64,000 nucleotides of DNA from an uncultured Mordavella sp. (lineage in GTDB: Bacteria > Bacillota > Clostridia > Lachnospirales > Lachnospiraceae): the NCBI GenBank assembly GCA_902406105.1, contig CABPCP010000003.1:1-64000 (forward strand). The letters are read 5' to 3'. A program made the translations under genes and the position numbers. Below are positions 1 to 6,962 of the stretch, piece by piece (within the stretch, counting starts at the first letter, position 1; each line of letters begins with the position of its first letter). The notes below the pieces were generated by a model. That model saw nothing but the letters and a program-made list of their open reading frames with translations. It searched no databases and was not told the origin of the DNA.

Positions 1-3
1 AAT

Positions 4-76
4 GCGACAGTGGCTCAGTTGGTAGAGTACGACCTTGCCAAGGTCGGGGTCGCGGGTTCGAGCCCCGTCTGTCGCT
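4..76 (+). tRNA. tRNA-Gly (anticodon GCC)
   Basis: The sequence folds as a complete cloverleaf. The acceptor arm GCGACAG pairs with CTGTCGC, and the discriminator base is T76. The anticodon stem (30-34 with 42-46) encloses a seven-base loop with anticodon GCC at 37-39. The T arm carries GGTTCGAGCCC. The CCA end is not encoded, because TCTTA follows the acceptor. The gene decodes GGC and GGU codons. It is followed at once by its own terminator, so it is the last or only gene of its transcript. It could be the end of a tRNA cluster lying outside the window. Confidence 0.97.
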
Positions 77-80
77 CTTA

Positions 81-109
81 AAAACCGGAAGCGTTTTGCT
101 TCCGGTTTT
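81..109 (+). terminator. Rho-independent terminator of the tRNA-Gly transcript
   Basis: The stem AAAACCGGAAGC pairs perfectly with GCTTCCGGTTTT around a GTTTT loop and ends in a T run. It starts five bases after the tRNA. Confidence 0.9.
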
Positions 110-149
110 ACATTTCGGAAATATACCACTGCCATAAACAATAAAGAAG

Positions 150-260
150 AAAAGGGCATTGCAAAATAGATGAGTTATTTTTTCATGATGTGCCCTCTTC
201 TAAGTAGACAATAGTAAAACCTTGTCACTTAGAAGGGAACATGGTGCCTACTCAAACAAA
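150..260. repeat. Solitary IS1182-like element end (relic)
   Basis: The block reads GGGCATTGCAAAAT, about 20 bases, then GATGTGCCCTC, then TTAGAAGGGAAC and TGCCTACTC. The same order of motifs, with small differences (GGGCGTTGCAAAAT, GATGCCCTC, CTAAAGGGAAAA, TGCCTCCAC), lies just outside the broken transposase at 22698-22800. GGGCATTGC and GATGTGCCC also form a short inverted repeat within the block. No transposase coding is visible here. I infer a leftover or miniature end of an IS like the one at 22.7 kb. The outer boundary is approximate. Confidence 0.5.
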
Positions 261-281
261 AATTTATATTTTTTTCGTTAC

Positions 282-1541
282 CTATTTAACAGGGAGCTGT
301 TCATCATTACCCTGATGAGTTTGCACCACTCCCTTCTCTATTTTCTTCAGTGGAATACAGCAGGAGACCAGTCCAATCCCAGAACACACCAGAAAGAGAA
401 TAAAGATCATTTCATAGCCTCCCAGTCCGAAGGTGTCGATCGCCCGCCCGGCCATCGTGTAAAAGAAAGCGTCGGGAGAATAACCGACAAAAGAGACCAG
501 CCCGATCACAGTTCCCAGATATGTTTCCGAAATTCCAATCTCAGAGACCGCGACCATATTGACGCTTTTGCCTGCTGTACACACTACCGTGATCAATATA
601 ATAAAGAGGGCCACCAGTCCTACTGGAATAGATACGTACAAGCTTGCCAGCATTCCCGCGCCCAGACCAAGACAGCACAGGAAGGTAGCGCTGATAAAAC
701 GGATTGCCGACCCCACCTTGTCCACGATCACCCCAGCGAAAGGTGAGATCAGGATGGTGATGACATTGACCCGCAGGATCGAGAGCGCCAGCACACTTGT
801 ATCGCTCATCTGATACACCTGAGACAGATATGGAATCGTATAGGTCATTACCGCGATCAAAAGGTAGTTACAGAATACCATGATCACCACCTGCCATACA
901 TTTCTGTTCCTGACGATCCATATCAGTTTCTTCCATTCAATCTGCTTCGTTCCCTTGATTTCATTCTTTTCCTGAAACAGCATATTTAAGAGGAATGCGG
1001 CCACAAAATGCAGGATTCCATACAAGCCTGTGATCACCCGGAAAACCAACAGGTTTTCTCCCGTCTGGATCAGGATCAAAAGGCCGATTCCCACAACGAT
1101 AGTCCCGGTAATGTTAATGATCGATATGTAAGTCCCAAATACAGTCCCTTTCTGATCCTCTCCTCCCAGATAGGTCAGCATTTTCATTGAGGCCGGATAG
1201 AAAGCAAAAACTGAGGTCAAAGCCAGCGCGCCGAAGATCACGCACAACACGGCATATCCCGGAATGGTCATCGCATAGAGATGCAAAAGGCCTGAAACGA
1301 TCAGCGCCGCCGTCATCAGCTTTTTCAGAGACACGCAGTCGGTCAATACCCCTCCCAGCAGATATGCCGCCATGCAGACAGCGCCATAGATACTAAATAG
1401 TGTGCTGAGCTGAGTATGTGTCAGGTTCAGAGAATCCAGCAGAATGTCGTAGAACTGTCCTTTCATATAGGGAAGTCCGTAAAGCGCTGTGTTTGCGATT
1501 GCAAGGGTACAGATCATCTGGGCGGTATGCTTCCTTCTCAT
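282..1541 (-). CDS. MFS transporter
   Basis: This 419-residue protein is strongly hydrophobic throughout and has about 12 predicted membrane spans, the usual size and layout of the major facilitator superfamily. The loop between spans 2 and 3 has GGVLTDCVSLKK, close to the family signature G-x3-D-(R/K)-x-G-(R/K)-(R/K). It presumably moves a small solute across the cytoplasmic membrane by secondary transport. Its ATG overlaps the stop of the upstream permease gene (ATGA), so the two are translationally coupled. It is the last gene of the OpuC-type operon. An importer for the same compound as the ABC system, or an exporter of its product, is possible. The substrate cannot be read from the sequence. 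Confidence 0.85.
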   Translation of the reverse strand: MRRKHTAQMICTLAIANTALYGLPYMKGQFYDILLDSLNLTHTQLSTLFSIYGAVCMAAYLLGGVLTDCVSLKKLMTAALIVSGLLHLYAMTIPGYAVLCVIFGALALTSVFAFYPASMKMLTYLGGEDQKGTVFGTYISIINITGTIVVGIGLLILIQTGENLLVFRVITGLYGILHFVAAFLLNMLFQEKNEIKGTKQIEWKKLIWIVRNRNVWQVVIMVFCNYLLIAVMTYTIPYLSQVYQMSDTSVLALSILRVNVITILISPFAGVIVDKVGSAIRFISATFLCCLGLGAGMLASLYVSIPVGLVALFIILITVVCTAGKSVNMVAVSEIGISETYLGTVIGLVSFVGYSPDAFFYTMAGRAIDTFGLGGYEMIFILFLVCSGIGLVSCCIPLKKIEKGVVQTHQGNDEQLPVK

Positions 1542-2173
1542 CGCCGCTCACCTTGGGCGCGTCTTCTGGCGGCGTCCTCGACCTTCTGTAACAGTATGGA
1601 AAGCAGAAAGGCGAAGGCCGCGCACAATATAGCCCCTGTGATCACTTCATCCCAGTGCTTCATGGTAAGGCCCATCAGGATCAGTTCTCCCAGACCTCCT
1701 GCCCCGATAGTCGCTCCCAGGGTAGCCATCGTGACGGTTCCGATCACCGCCAGCTTGATCCCGCTGATAATCATAGGCAGCGCCATTGGAAATTCCACAG
1801 ACAGAAAGAAGCTGAGCTTCCCATATCCCAGTCCTTTCCCAATCTCATAGATACTGGGATTGATCTCGTCAAAGCCTTCTGCGATATTTTTGATGAGTAC
1901 ATACTGGTTATACAATACCAGCGCCGTGATGGCCGATGTGTTCCCCAGGCCTGTGATCGGAACCAGGATCGCCAGAAGCGCCAGGGTTGGGATCGAGAAA
2001 ATGGCGTTACAGATACCATTTACGATCGGAGACAATTTCTTCCATTTGGAAATCAATATCCCGAAGGGCACGGCGATCACAAAGGCGATCAGAACGGCCA
2101 TGAATGTAATATATACATGTTCTGTCAGACAGGTGAGGATTTTATCATAATGCGAAAAAATATATTCTATCAT
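1538..2173 (-). CDS. Osmoprotectant-type (OpuC/ProW) ABC transporter permease
   Basis: This 211-residue integral membrane protein has about five or six spans and the binding-protein-dependent permease loop near residues 145-165 (MATLGATIGAGGLGE). That resembles the EAA motif region of the OpuBB/OpuCB/OpuCD permeases. Length is typical for the family. It overlaps the ATPase gene upstream and the MFS gene downstream by four bases each. With the permease at 3164-3799 it would form the membrane channel of a quaternary-amine-type importer. The family handles glycine betaine, carnitine, choline and, in EgtU systems, ergothioneine; which applies here is not known. Confidence 0.88.
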   Translation of the reverse strand: MIEYIFSHYDKILTCLTEHVYITFMAVLIAFVIAVPFGILISKWKKLSPIVNGICNAIFSIPTLALLAILVPITGLGNTSAITALVLYNQYVLIKNIAEGFDEINPSIYEIGKGLGYGKLSFFLSVEFPMALPMIISGIKLAVIGTVTMATLGATIGAGGLGELILMGLTMKHWDEVITGAILCAAFAFLLSILLQKVEDAARRRAQGERR

Positions 2174-3141
2174 TCCTGTCCCCCTTGATCATCCATAACA
2201 TTTTTTAATTGATCGATGACCAATTTGCCTTTTACCTGGCCATCCTCTTCTACGATCAAATATCTGCATTCTTCTTTTATAAATTGGGCCAAAGCGTCAT
2301 TGAGATGCCTGCTGCTGTCGATGCGGACTCCGCTTTCGATCTCTTGTTCTGTTGCCGGCTCCAGCTCTTCATCTACAGGCAGTACCTTCAATTTGTCATA
2401 GACATCGCCTGTGGTGATCAGCTTCTTCACAAACTCATTGGCCGGATGCATCATGATGTTATAGGGGGTATCATACTGCTGGATGGCTCCCTTGTCCATA
2501 ACAATGATCTTCTGACCCAGAAGGAATGCCTCATACACGTCATGGGTCACAAACAAGATCGTATTTTTCAACTGCTTTTGCAGTCTTTTGATCTCCTGCT
2601 GCAAAATGCCCCGCGTGATCGCGTCAATGGCCCCAAAGGGTTCATCCATCAGCATAACGGAGGGGTTTGTGGCGAGGGCTCTGGCAATGCCGACCCGCTG
2701 CTGTTCTCCTCCCGACAGACTTCTTGGATATCGCCTGCGATAGGTCTCATAATCCAGCTGCACCAGCTCCATCAATTCCCGGATCCGCTCCTGGATCCGT
2801 TCCTTCTTCCATTTCAGCATCCTGGGCACCACAGCGATGTTGTCCTCCACCGTCCGGTGAGGAAACAATCCGCTCTGCTGGATCACATATCCGATCTTCC
2901 TGCGATAATCCTTTGCCTCCAGCCCCATGATATTTTCTCCAAAGTAGAGGATCTCTCCTTCTGTCAGCTCATAGATACGATTGACCAGCTTCAACAATGT
3001 GGTTTTCCCGGAGCCGGATGTCCCAAGGATCGTCACAAAGCTTCCTTTGTCTATGGCAAGGTCCACATTTGATACTGAGTCATAGGTATTTCCTTTAAAA
3101 CGCTTTGAGACGTTTTTAAATTCTATTGCGATTTCTCCCAT
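2170..3141 (-). CDS. Osmoprotectant-type (OpuCA/ProV) ABC transporter ATP-binding protein
   Basis: This 323-residue ABC ATPase has Walker A GTSGSGKT near residues 40-47, the Q-loop VIQQSG, the signature LSGGEQQR near 143-150, Walker B VMLMDEPFGAID and the switch histidine in FVTHD. The C-terminal extension of roughly 80 residues has the position and pattern of the CBS region of OpuCA (TGDVYDKL, then RYLIVEEDGQVKGKL), but appears to hold only one recognisable CBS-like unit. In OpuCA, CBS domains sense ionic strength or cyclic di-AMP. It energises import by the two neighbouring permeases. It overlaps the downstream permease by four bases. Confidence 0.9.
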   Translation of the reverse strand: MGEIAIEFKNVSKRFKGNTYDSVSNVDLAIDKGSFVTILGTSGSGKTTLLKLVNRIYELTEGEILYFGENIMGLEAKDYRRKIGYVIQQSGLFPHRTVEDNIAVVPRMLKWKKERIQERIRELMELVQLDYETYRRRYPRSLSGGEQQRVGIARALATNPSVMLMDEPFGAIDAITRGILQQEIKRLQKQLKNTILFVTHDVYEAFLLGQKIIVMDKGAIQQYDTPYNIMMHPANEFVKKLITTGDVYDKLKVLPVDEELEPATEQEIESGVRIDSSRHLNDALAQFIKEECRYLIVEEDGQVKGKLVIDQLKNVMDDQGGQE

Positions 3142-3163
3142 TTTTCTCCCTCGTTCTTTTGTT

Positions 3164-3799
3164 TTATGCGATTTTTCTTAACTGTCTTCTCTGAAAATAT
3201 GCCAGGGTACAGTCCACGATAATGGCAAGCCCGGCAACTGTCAGCGCCCCCAGATACATGACTTCTGGCTGATTTGCCGTCAGGCCCAGCTTGATATAGA
3301 AGCCAAGGCCTCCCGCCCCTACATACGCGGCAATCGTCGTCCCCGCGATCAGGGAAACCGTTGTGATCCTCATTCCATTCAGGATAGATGGAAGCGCCAG
3401 CGGCGTTTCCACCGTCAGGCAGATCCTCCAAGGTTCCATTCCCATTGCGTACGCATTTTCGATCACTGTCCGGTCTACATTCTTATATCCAGATCTTGTA
3501 TTCAGTATCAAAGTTGGGATCCCCAGAAATACCAGCGCGATCACCGCCGGTGTCATTCCGATCCCAATGATCGGCTGCAGCAGGGCAAACAGCGCAAGAC
3601 TGGGAAATACCATAATGATATTGGCGACCGCAATGACAGGCATGGATATCTTCTCACTTTTTGCGCAGATATAGCCAAAAGGAAGCGCAATGACGATACA
3701 GATGGCAAGCGCCACCGCATCGATGATCAAATGCTGTTGGATCAAAAGCAGATATCTTTCAGAGTCGCCAAGCATATATTCAATAATCTTAGAAATCAC
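3164..3799 (-). CDS. Osmoprotectant-type (OpuC/ProW) ABC transporter permease
   Basis: This second 211-residue permease of the operon is a paralogue of the one at 1538-2173. It has about six membrane spans and the conserved cytoplasmic loop SLIAGTTIAAYVGAGGLG that contacts the ATPase. It lies three bases after the Fe-S protein gene and 22 bases before the ATPase gene. Two unequal permeases flanking the ATPase is the normal layout of opuC-type operons. It is probably one half of the channel. Confidence 0.88.
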   Translation of the reverse strand: MISKIIEYMLGDSERYLLLIQQHLIIDAVALAICIVIALPFGYICAKSEKISMPVIAVANIIMVFPSLALFALLQPIIGIGMTPAVIALVFLGIPTLILNTRSGYKNVDRTVIENAYAMGMEPWRICLTVETPLALPSILNGMRITTVSLIAGTTIAAYVGAGGLGFYIKLGLTANQPEVMYLGALTVAGLAIIVDCTLAYFQRRQLRKIA

Positions 3800-3802
3800 G
3801 TG

Positions 3803-5134
3803 CTATTCTCCTCTTTTTCTCAAAACTAACGCATCGAATTTACATTTCGTCCTACAGACGCCGCAGCCAAGGCATTTCGTCTGATCGACCCACATTTTGG
3901 CGCCTTTCTTCTCCAGCGCCTGAGCCGGACATATGGAGACACAGGCCCCACATCCCCGACAGTCCTGTTCCTTGACTTCCATGATATATTTGGCGTCCAC
4001 ATATTCCTCAAATACCGGGAATCCCTGCTCCGCGTAGCTCTTCATCCCCCGCAGGGCCCAGCAGCAGCAAGAGCAGCAGTTGCAGAAGGAATCTCCCTCA
4101 AAATTATGTACCAGTCCATCCCGGTCTATTTCCTTTAACAATTCCTTGGTCTCTTCCTTCGTCAGCTCTCTGCCATAACCTCTGTCAAAATTAGTGTTCA
4201 GCACAGACTCATCTGTAAAAAAGTGAAGGCAGGTCTCCTTCATGTGACTTTGATCTCTGCGATACACCTTGCAGTCACACTCCTGCACATAAAACCGACA
4301 GTCTGCTTCATCAACGATCTGTAATGCTTCTTCGATGGGAACCGGCTGAACTACCTTCTTATTTTTCCCAGGCTCCCGGTATGGGATCACCCACAAATGG
4401 ATATCCTGTTCATATTCCACGATCGCTGATCTGACTTCTTCTGGAAGCGCCTCGAAAGCCTCCCGTTCTCCCCGCATGAAGCAGTCGATCCTTTTATGAA
4501 AGGTTCCAAGTACATAGCGGATCTTTCCGTTTTCTGCTTTTTTATTGACGATTCCTTTTCGATAGGCCTGTTCCAGTTCTGTCTGTGTAAACGTCCCCTC
4601 AGGAAGCTCTCCAGAATCCTTAGCGGCATCTACGAATCTCCAATCTTCTTCCTTCATGATCCATGTCACATATGGGCGCATCCGCTCATGGACCTTAAAT
4701 TTCTTGACTCTTTCTTCCATCTCAAACTCCTGCTTTCTGATCTCATTTAGAATGGTCTTGGCTGTTTCTAACAGTTCCTCAAAGGTTTTTCTTCCACATT
4801 GCCGGTCCCGGCCGGCTATCTCCCGGCACAGATAACTGCCGCAGGCTCCTTTCATCCTCTCTGCCAGAAGCCTGGCCGCCCATCTGGCTTGCTCGCGGCT
4901 TTCTTTTGGCCCGCTCCGGCCATACCAGATCCCGATCACTGCCAGAGCCGCCTGGAATACAGCGCACCGGTCCTGGACCCCCGCTCCATTCGTAAATAAA
5001 AGCGCCTGGCTTTTTACAGCAGAGCAAAGGGGTATCTCATATACCCCAGCCAGCGCTTCCAAAGCCTGTGGACCACATGAATACCCCTTTTCCTGCCTCG
5101 TTTTCTTTTTGTGGCTATTTACAATTTTCTTCAT
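3803..5134 (-). CDS. C_GCAxxG_C_C family protein fused to a di-[4Fe-4S] ferredoxin domain
   Basis: This protein of about 443 residues has an N-terminal part matching the C_GCAxxG_C_C redox family: GYSCGPQALEALAG, then a Gly-rich GAGVQDRCAV segment, then GSYLC. The central part is Cys-rich (QECDCKVY, FCNCCSCCCW). The last 55 residues hold two ferredoxin motifs, CRGCGACVSICP and CLGCGVCRTKC, each able to bind a [4Fe-4S] cluster. No signal peptide is seen, so it is probably cytoplasmic and electron-carrying. I chose the ATG at 5134, which overlaps the binding-protein gene by 20 bases. An in-frame ATG at 5185 would overlap by 71 bases and lacks a better ribosome site. No precise function is known to me. 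Its position inside a transporter operon suggests reductive processing of the imported compound. Confidence 0.75.
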   Translation of the reverse strand: MKKIVNSHKKKTRQEKGYSCGPQALEALAGVYEIPLCSAVKSQALLFTNGAGVQDRCAVFQAALAVIGIWYGRSGPKESREQARWAARLLAERMKGACGSYLCREIAGRDRQCGRKTFEELLETAKTILNEIRKQEFEMEERVKKFKVHERMRPYVTWIMKEEDWRFVDAAKDSGELPEGTFTQTELEQAYRKGIVNKKAENGKIRYVLGTFHKRIDCFMRGEREAFEALPEEVRSAIVEYEQDIHLWVIPYREPGKNKKVVQPVPIEEALQIVDEADCRFYVQECDCKVYRRDQSHMKETCLHFFTDESVLNTNFDRGYGRELTKEETKELLKEIDRDGLVHNFEGDSFCNCCSCCCWALRGMKSYAEQGFPVFEEYVDAKYIMEVKEQDCRGCGACVSICPAQALEKKGAKMWVDQTKCLGCGVCRTKCKFDALVLRKRGE

Positions 5135-6020
5135 AGAATTCTGCGGCCACTTCTTCATAATCTCGTTCGTTTGTAACAACTTCATTCAGCATCTCGATCA
5201 TTTTTTCTGTGGTCAAGGTCCCTGATACGTGATTCAGGACTTCTTCCATGTCTGGATTAGCCTCCAAAACTTCATCTCTGACGATCGGAGCCACATACTG
5301 AGGCGGCCATACAGGGATGTCTTCCTCGATCATCACATATTTATCGTCCAAAAGCTGCACATCCGTGGTCAGTCCCGGGATCACATCCGCTGTCCCATCG
5401 TCCAGACAACTGTACGCAAGACTTCCGTCTATGGTAACTACCTCGAATTTGAATTCTCCATAGATATCATTCAGTCTGAGCAGGTCGTCCTCCCGCTCCG
5501 CGAAGTTAACGCCGTCTCCTAACACCAGCTGATCAGAGACTTTCTGCAGTTCACTGAGATTGGTAACTCCCAGTTCCTCTGCTTTTTCTCTCAGCATGAC
5601 GATCGCGACCTTATCCTCCATCTCTGTCAGTTCCAGCCATTTGATCCCCCACTGCTCTTCAAATTCCGTGGATACCGTCTCATAGATCTTGTCCAGATCG
5701 GTCTCCAGATCCATTCCCAGAATATCGGTCAACGCGGTTCCCGTATATTCCGGATACATATCCACTTCTCCATTTTGAATAGCCGGTGTCAGCGTATCGG
5801 TAGACATATTGAATACTCTCTCTACCTCATATCCATTGTCTTCCAGGGCAACAGAATACAGCTCACTCAGCAGAAACGCTTCTGTAAAATTCTTGCCGCC
5901 TACAATAACCTTTCCTTTTTCCGCGGACCCATCGCCGCCTTCTTCACTTCCTCCGCATCCTACAGCAAGCAGTCCGATCATCACCGCTGTAAGGAGTACA
6001 CTTAAAATCCTTTTCTTCAT
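5115..6020 (-). CDS. Osmoprotectant-type (OpuCC/ProX) substrate-binding lipoprotein
   Basis: This 301-residue protein has a lipoprotein signal peptide with lipobox LAVGC, followed by a Gly/Ser/Glu linker. The mature part has the OpuAC/OpuCC family blocks GGKNFTEAFLLSELYS and VDMYPEYTGTAL near residue 85, then PPQYVAPIVRDEVL. The tyrosines of these blocks usually form the cage for a trimethylammonium group in this family. It would be anchored outside the membrane and deliver ligand to the two permeases. Its ATG overlaps the stop of the upstream gene (ATGA), with GAAAGGA as ribosome site. Confidence 0.9.
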   Translation of the reverse strand: MKKRILSVLLTAVMIGLLAVGCGGSEEGGDGSAEKGKVIVGGKNFTEAFLLSELYSVALEDNGYEVERVFNMSTDTLTPAIQNGEVDMYPEYTGTALTDILGMDLETDLDKIYETVSTEFEEQWGIKWLELTEMEDKVAIVMLREKAEELGVTNLSELQKVSDQLVLGDGVNFAEREDDLLRLNDIYGEFKFEVVTIDGSLAYSCLDDGTADVIPGLTTDVQLLDDKYVMIEEDIPVWPPQYVAPIVRDEVLEANPDMEEVLNHVSGTLTTEKMIEMLNEVVTNERDYEEVAAEFYEENCK

Positions 6021-6487
6021 TGTCTTTTCCTTTCTGTCAGCTTCGTAATCAGAAATCTTGTAATGATAGAAATCCCTTCATGAAACGCGCAGGAAAAATC
6101 TTCTTCTTTTTCTCCGCTTTTCTGATGTGTCTCATAGAGTGGATAAAAGATTCCAGAACAGAGGTAACTTCCGTATCTCTCCTGAAATTTCCCGTGCAGC
6201 TCTATCGAAAGTTCCTCCAAAGACTGCCCCGGTCTTATTTTGCCAAGAGTATACAGATTGGCCATGACTAAAAGTCCTGCCTCCAGCACACCGCAGCGGC
6301 CGTCTTCTGCTGCTCCTCCAGCGAATACACTGATCACTTTATATGTCTCCGCAGAGAAACTCAGGCAAAACACATCTGCCAACGCCCTCGCCACCGACTC
6401 AGAACATGCGTATCCACTCCGTCGGTACTCTTCACACAGCAGAACTGCCTTTTGTTCTTGATCCATTTTTCTCTTCCATTCCTTCAC
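6017..6487 (-). CDS. C_GCAxxG_C_C family redox protein
   Basis: This protein of about 156 residues is the first gene of the operon. It shows the family pattern: GYACSESVARALAD near residues 25-38, then FAGGAAEDGRCGVLEAGLL near 70-88, then GSYLC. In this family the Cys or Sec residues are thought to be redox active, but the reaction is not settled. The start used here is a GTG at 6487, preceded by AGGAA. An ATG at 6466 is an alternative that would shorten the protein by seven residues. It is translationally coupled to the binding-protein gene and is a homologue of the N-terminal part of the protein at 3803-5134. Confidence 0.75.
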   Translation of the reverse strand: MKEWKRKMDQEQKAVLLCEEYRRSGYACSESVARALADVFCLSFSAETYKVISVFAGGAAEDGRCGVLEAGLLVMANLYTLGKIRPGQSLEELSIELHGKFQERYGSYLCSGIFYPLYETHQKSGEKEEDFSCAFHEGISIITRFLITKLTERKRQ

Positions 6488-6824
6488 AAAATTTCCTTTT
6501 ACATTTTACCCCCCCCCGTACTTTTTCAAATTGATTTTCTAAATGTATATATTTTAATTTTCTATATTGGATTTAAAAAATTAAAGGTGTTGCAAACAGT
6601 ATCTTTAGAAAATTTGCCGATTTCTGAAATGACAAACTATTTACAACTGGCATACATCCAGCTTTCAGGAATGGAATAATTACTGAATCCTATGAAAATA
6701 TCCTAAGCGAAAAAGGAATCCTATACAGAATGAACCGTTGAATCCATATGAAAAAAGCATTTGGATTCCTAAAAAAGAATTAACTTAACAAAGTCTAAAA
6801 CAAGATTCTTTATTAAATTATATG
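6488..6824. other. AT-rich intergenic region with the probable promoter of the OpuC-type operon
   Basis: No gene is supported here. On the minus strand, close to the first gene, there is TTGAAA followed after 13 bases by TAAAAT. That spacer contains a run of seven G (plus-strand C run 6511-6517). The spacer is too short for a normal sigma-A promoter. The rest (about 6580-6824) is AT-rich, with several GAATCC words but no clear structure. Confidence 0.4.
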
Positions 6825-6870
6825 AAAAAACAGGAGAATATCCACAAACAAAAGGATACTCTCCTGTTTT
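6825..6870 (-). terminator. Rho-independent terminator of the aspS transcript
   Basis: AACAGGAGAATATCC pairs with GGATACTCTCCTGTT with one mismatch around a loop of about 10 bases. Reading on the minus strand it ends in TTTTTT. A weaker T run on the other side could let it act in both directions. Confidence 0.85.
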
Positions 6871-6962
6871 CTCCATAACATAAATGGAACAAGGGTGCCG
6901 ATTAATCATCTAATCTGAGGATTTTTCGACACTCTCTTCTTTCCATCACTACTTTTCCAGCT

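Noticed and set aside
222..746. Plus-strand open frame opposite the end of the MFS gene
   Set aside because: Composition is that of an antisense shadow; the region before 282 is better explained as an IS-end relic.
2209..3072. Open frame of 287 codons on the plus strand opposite the OpuC-type ATPase
   Set aside because: It mirrors the conserved ATPase coding and has no domain of its own.
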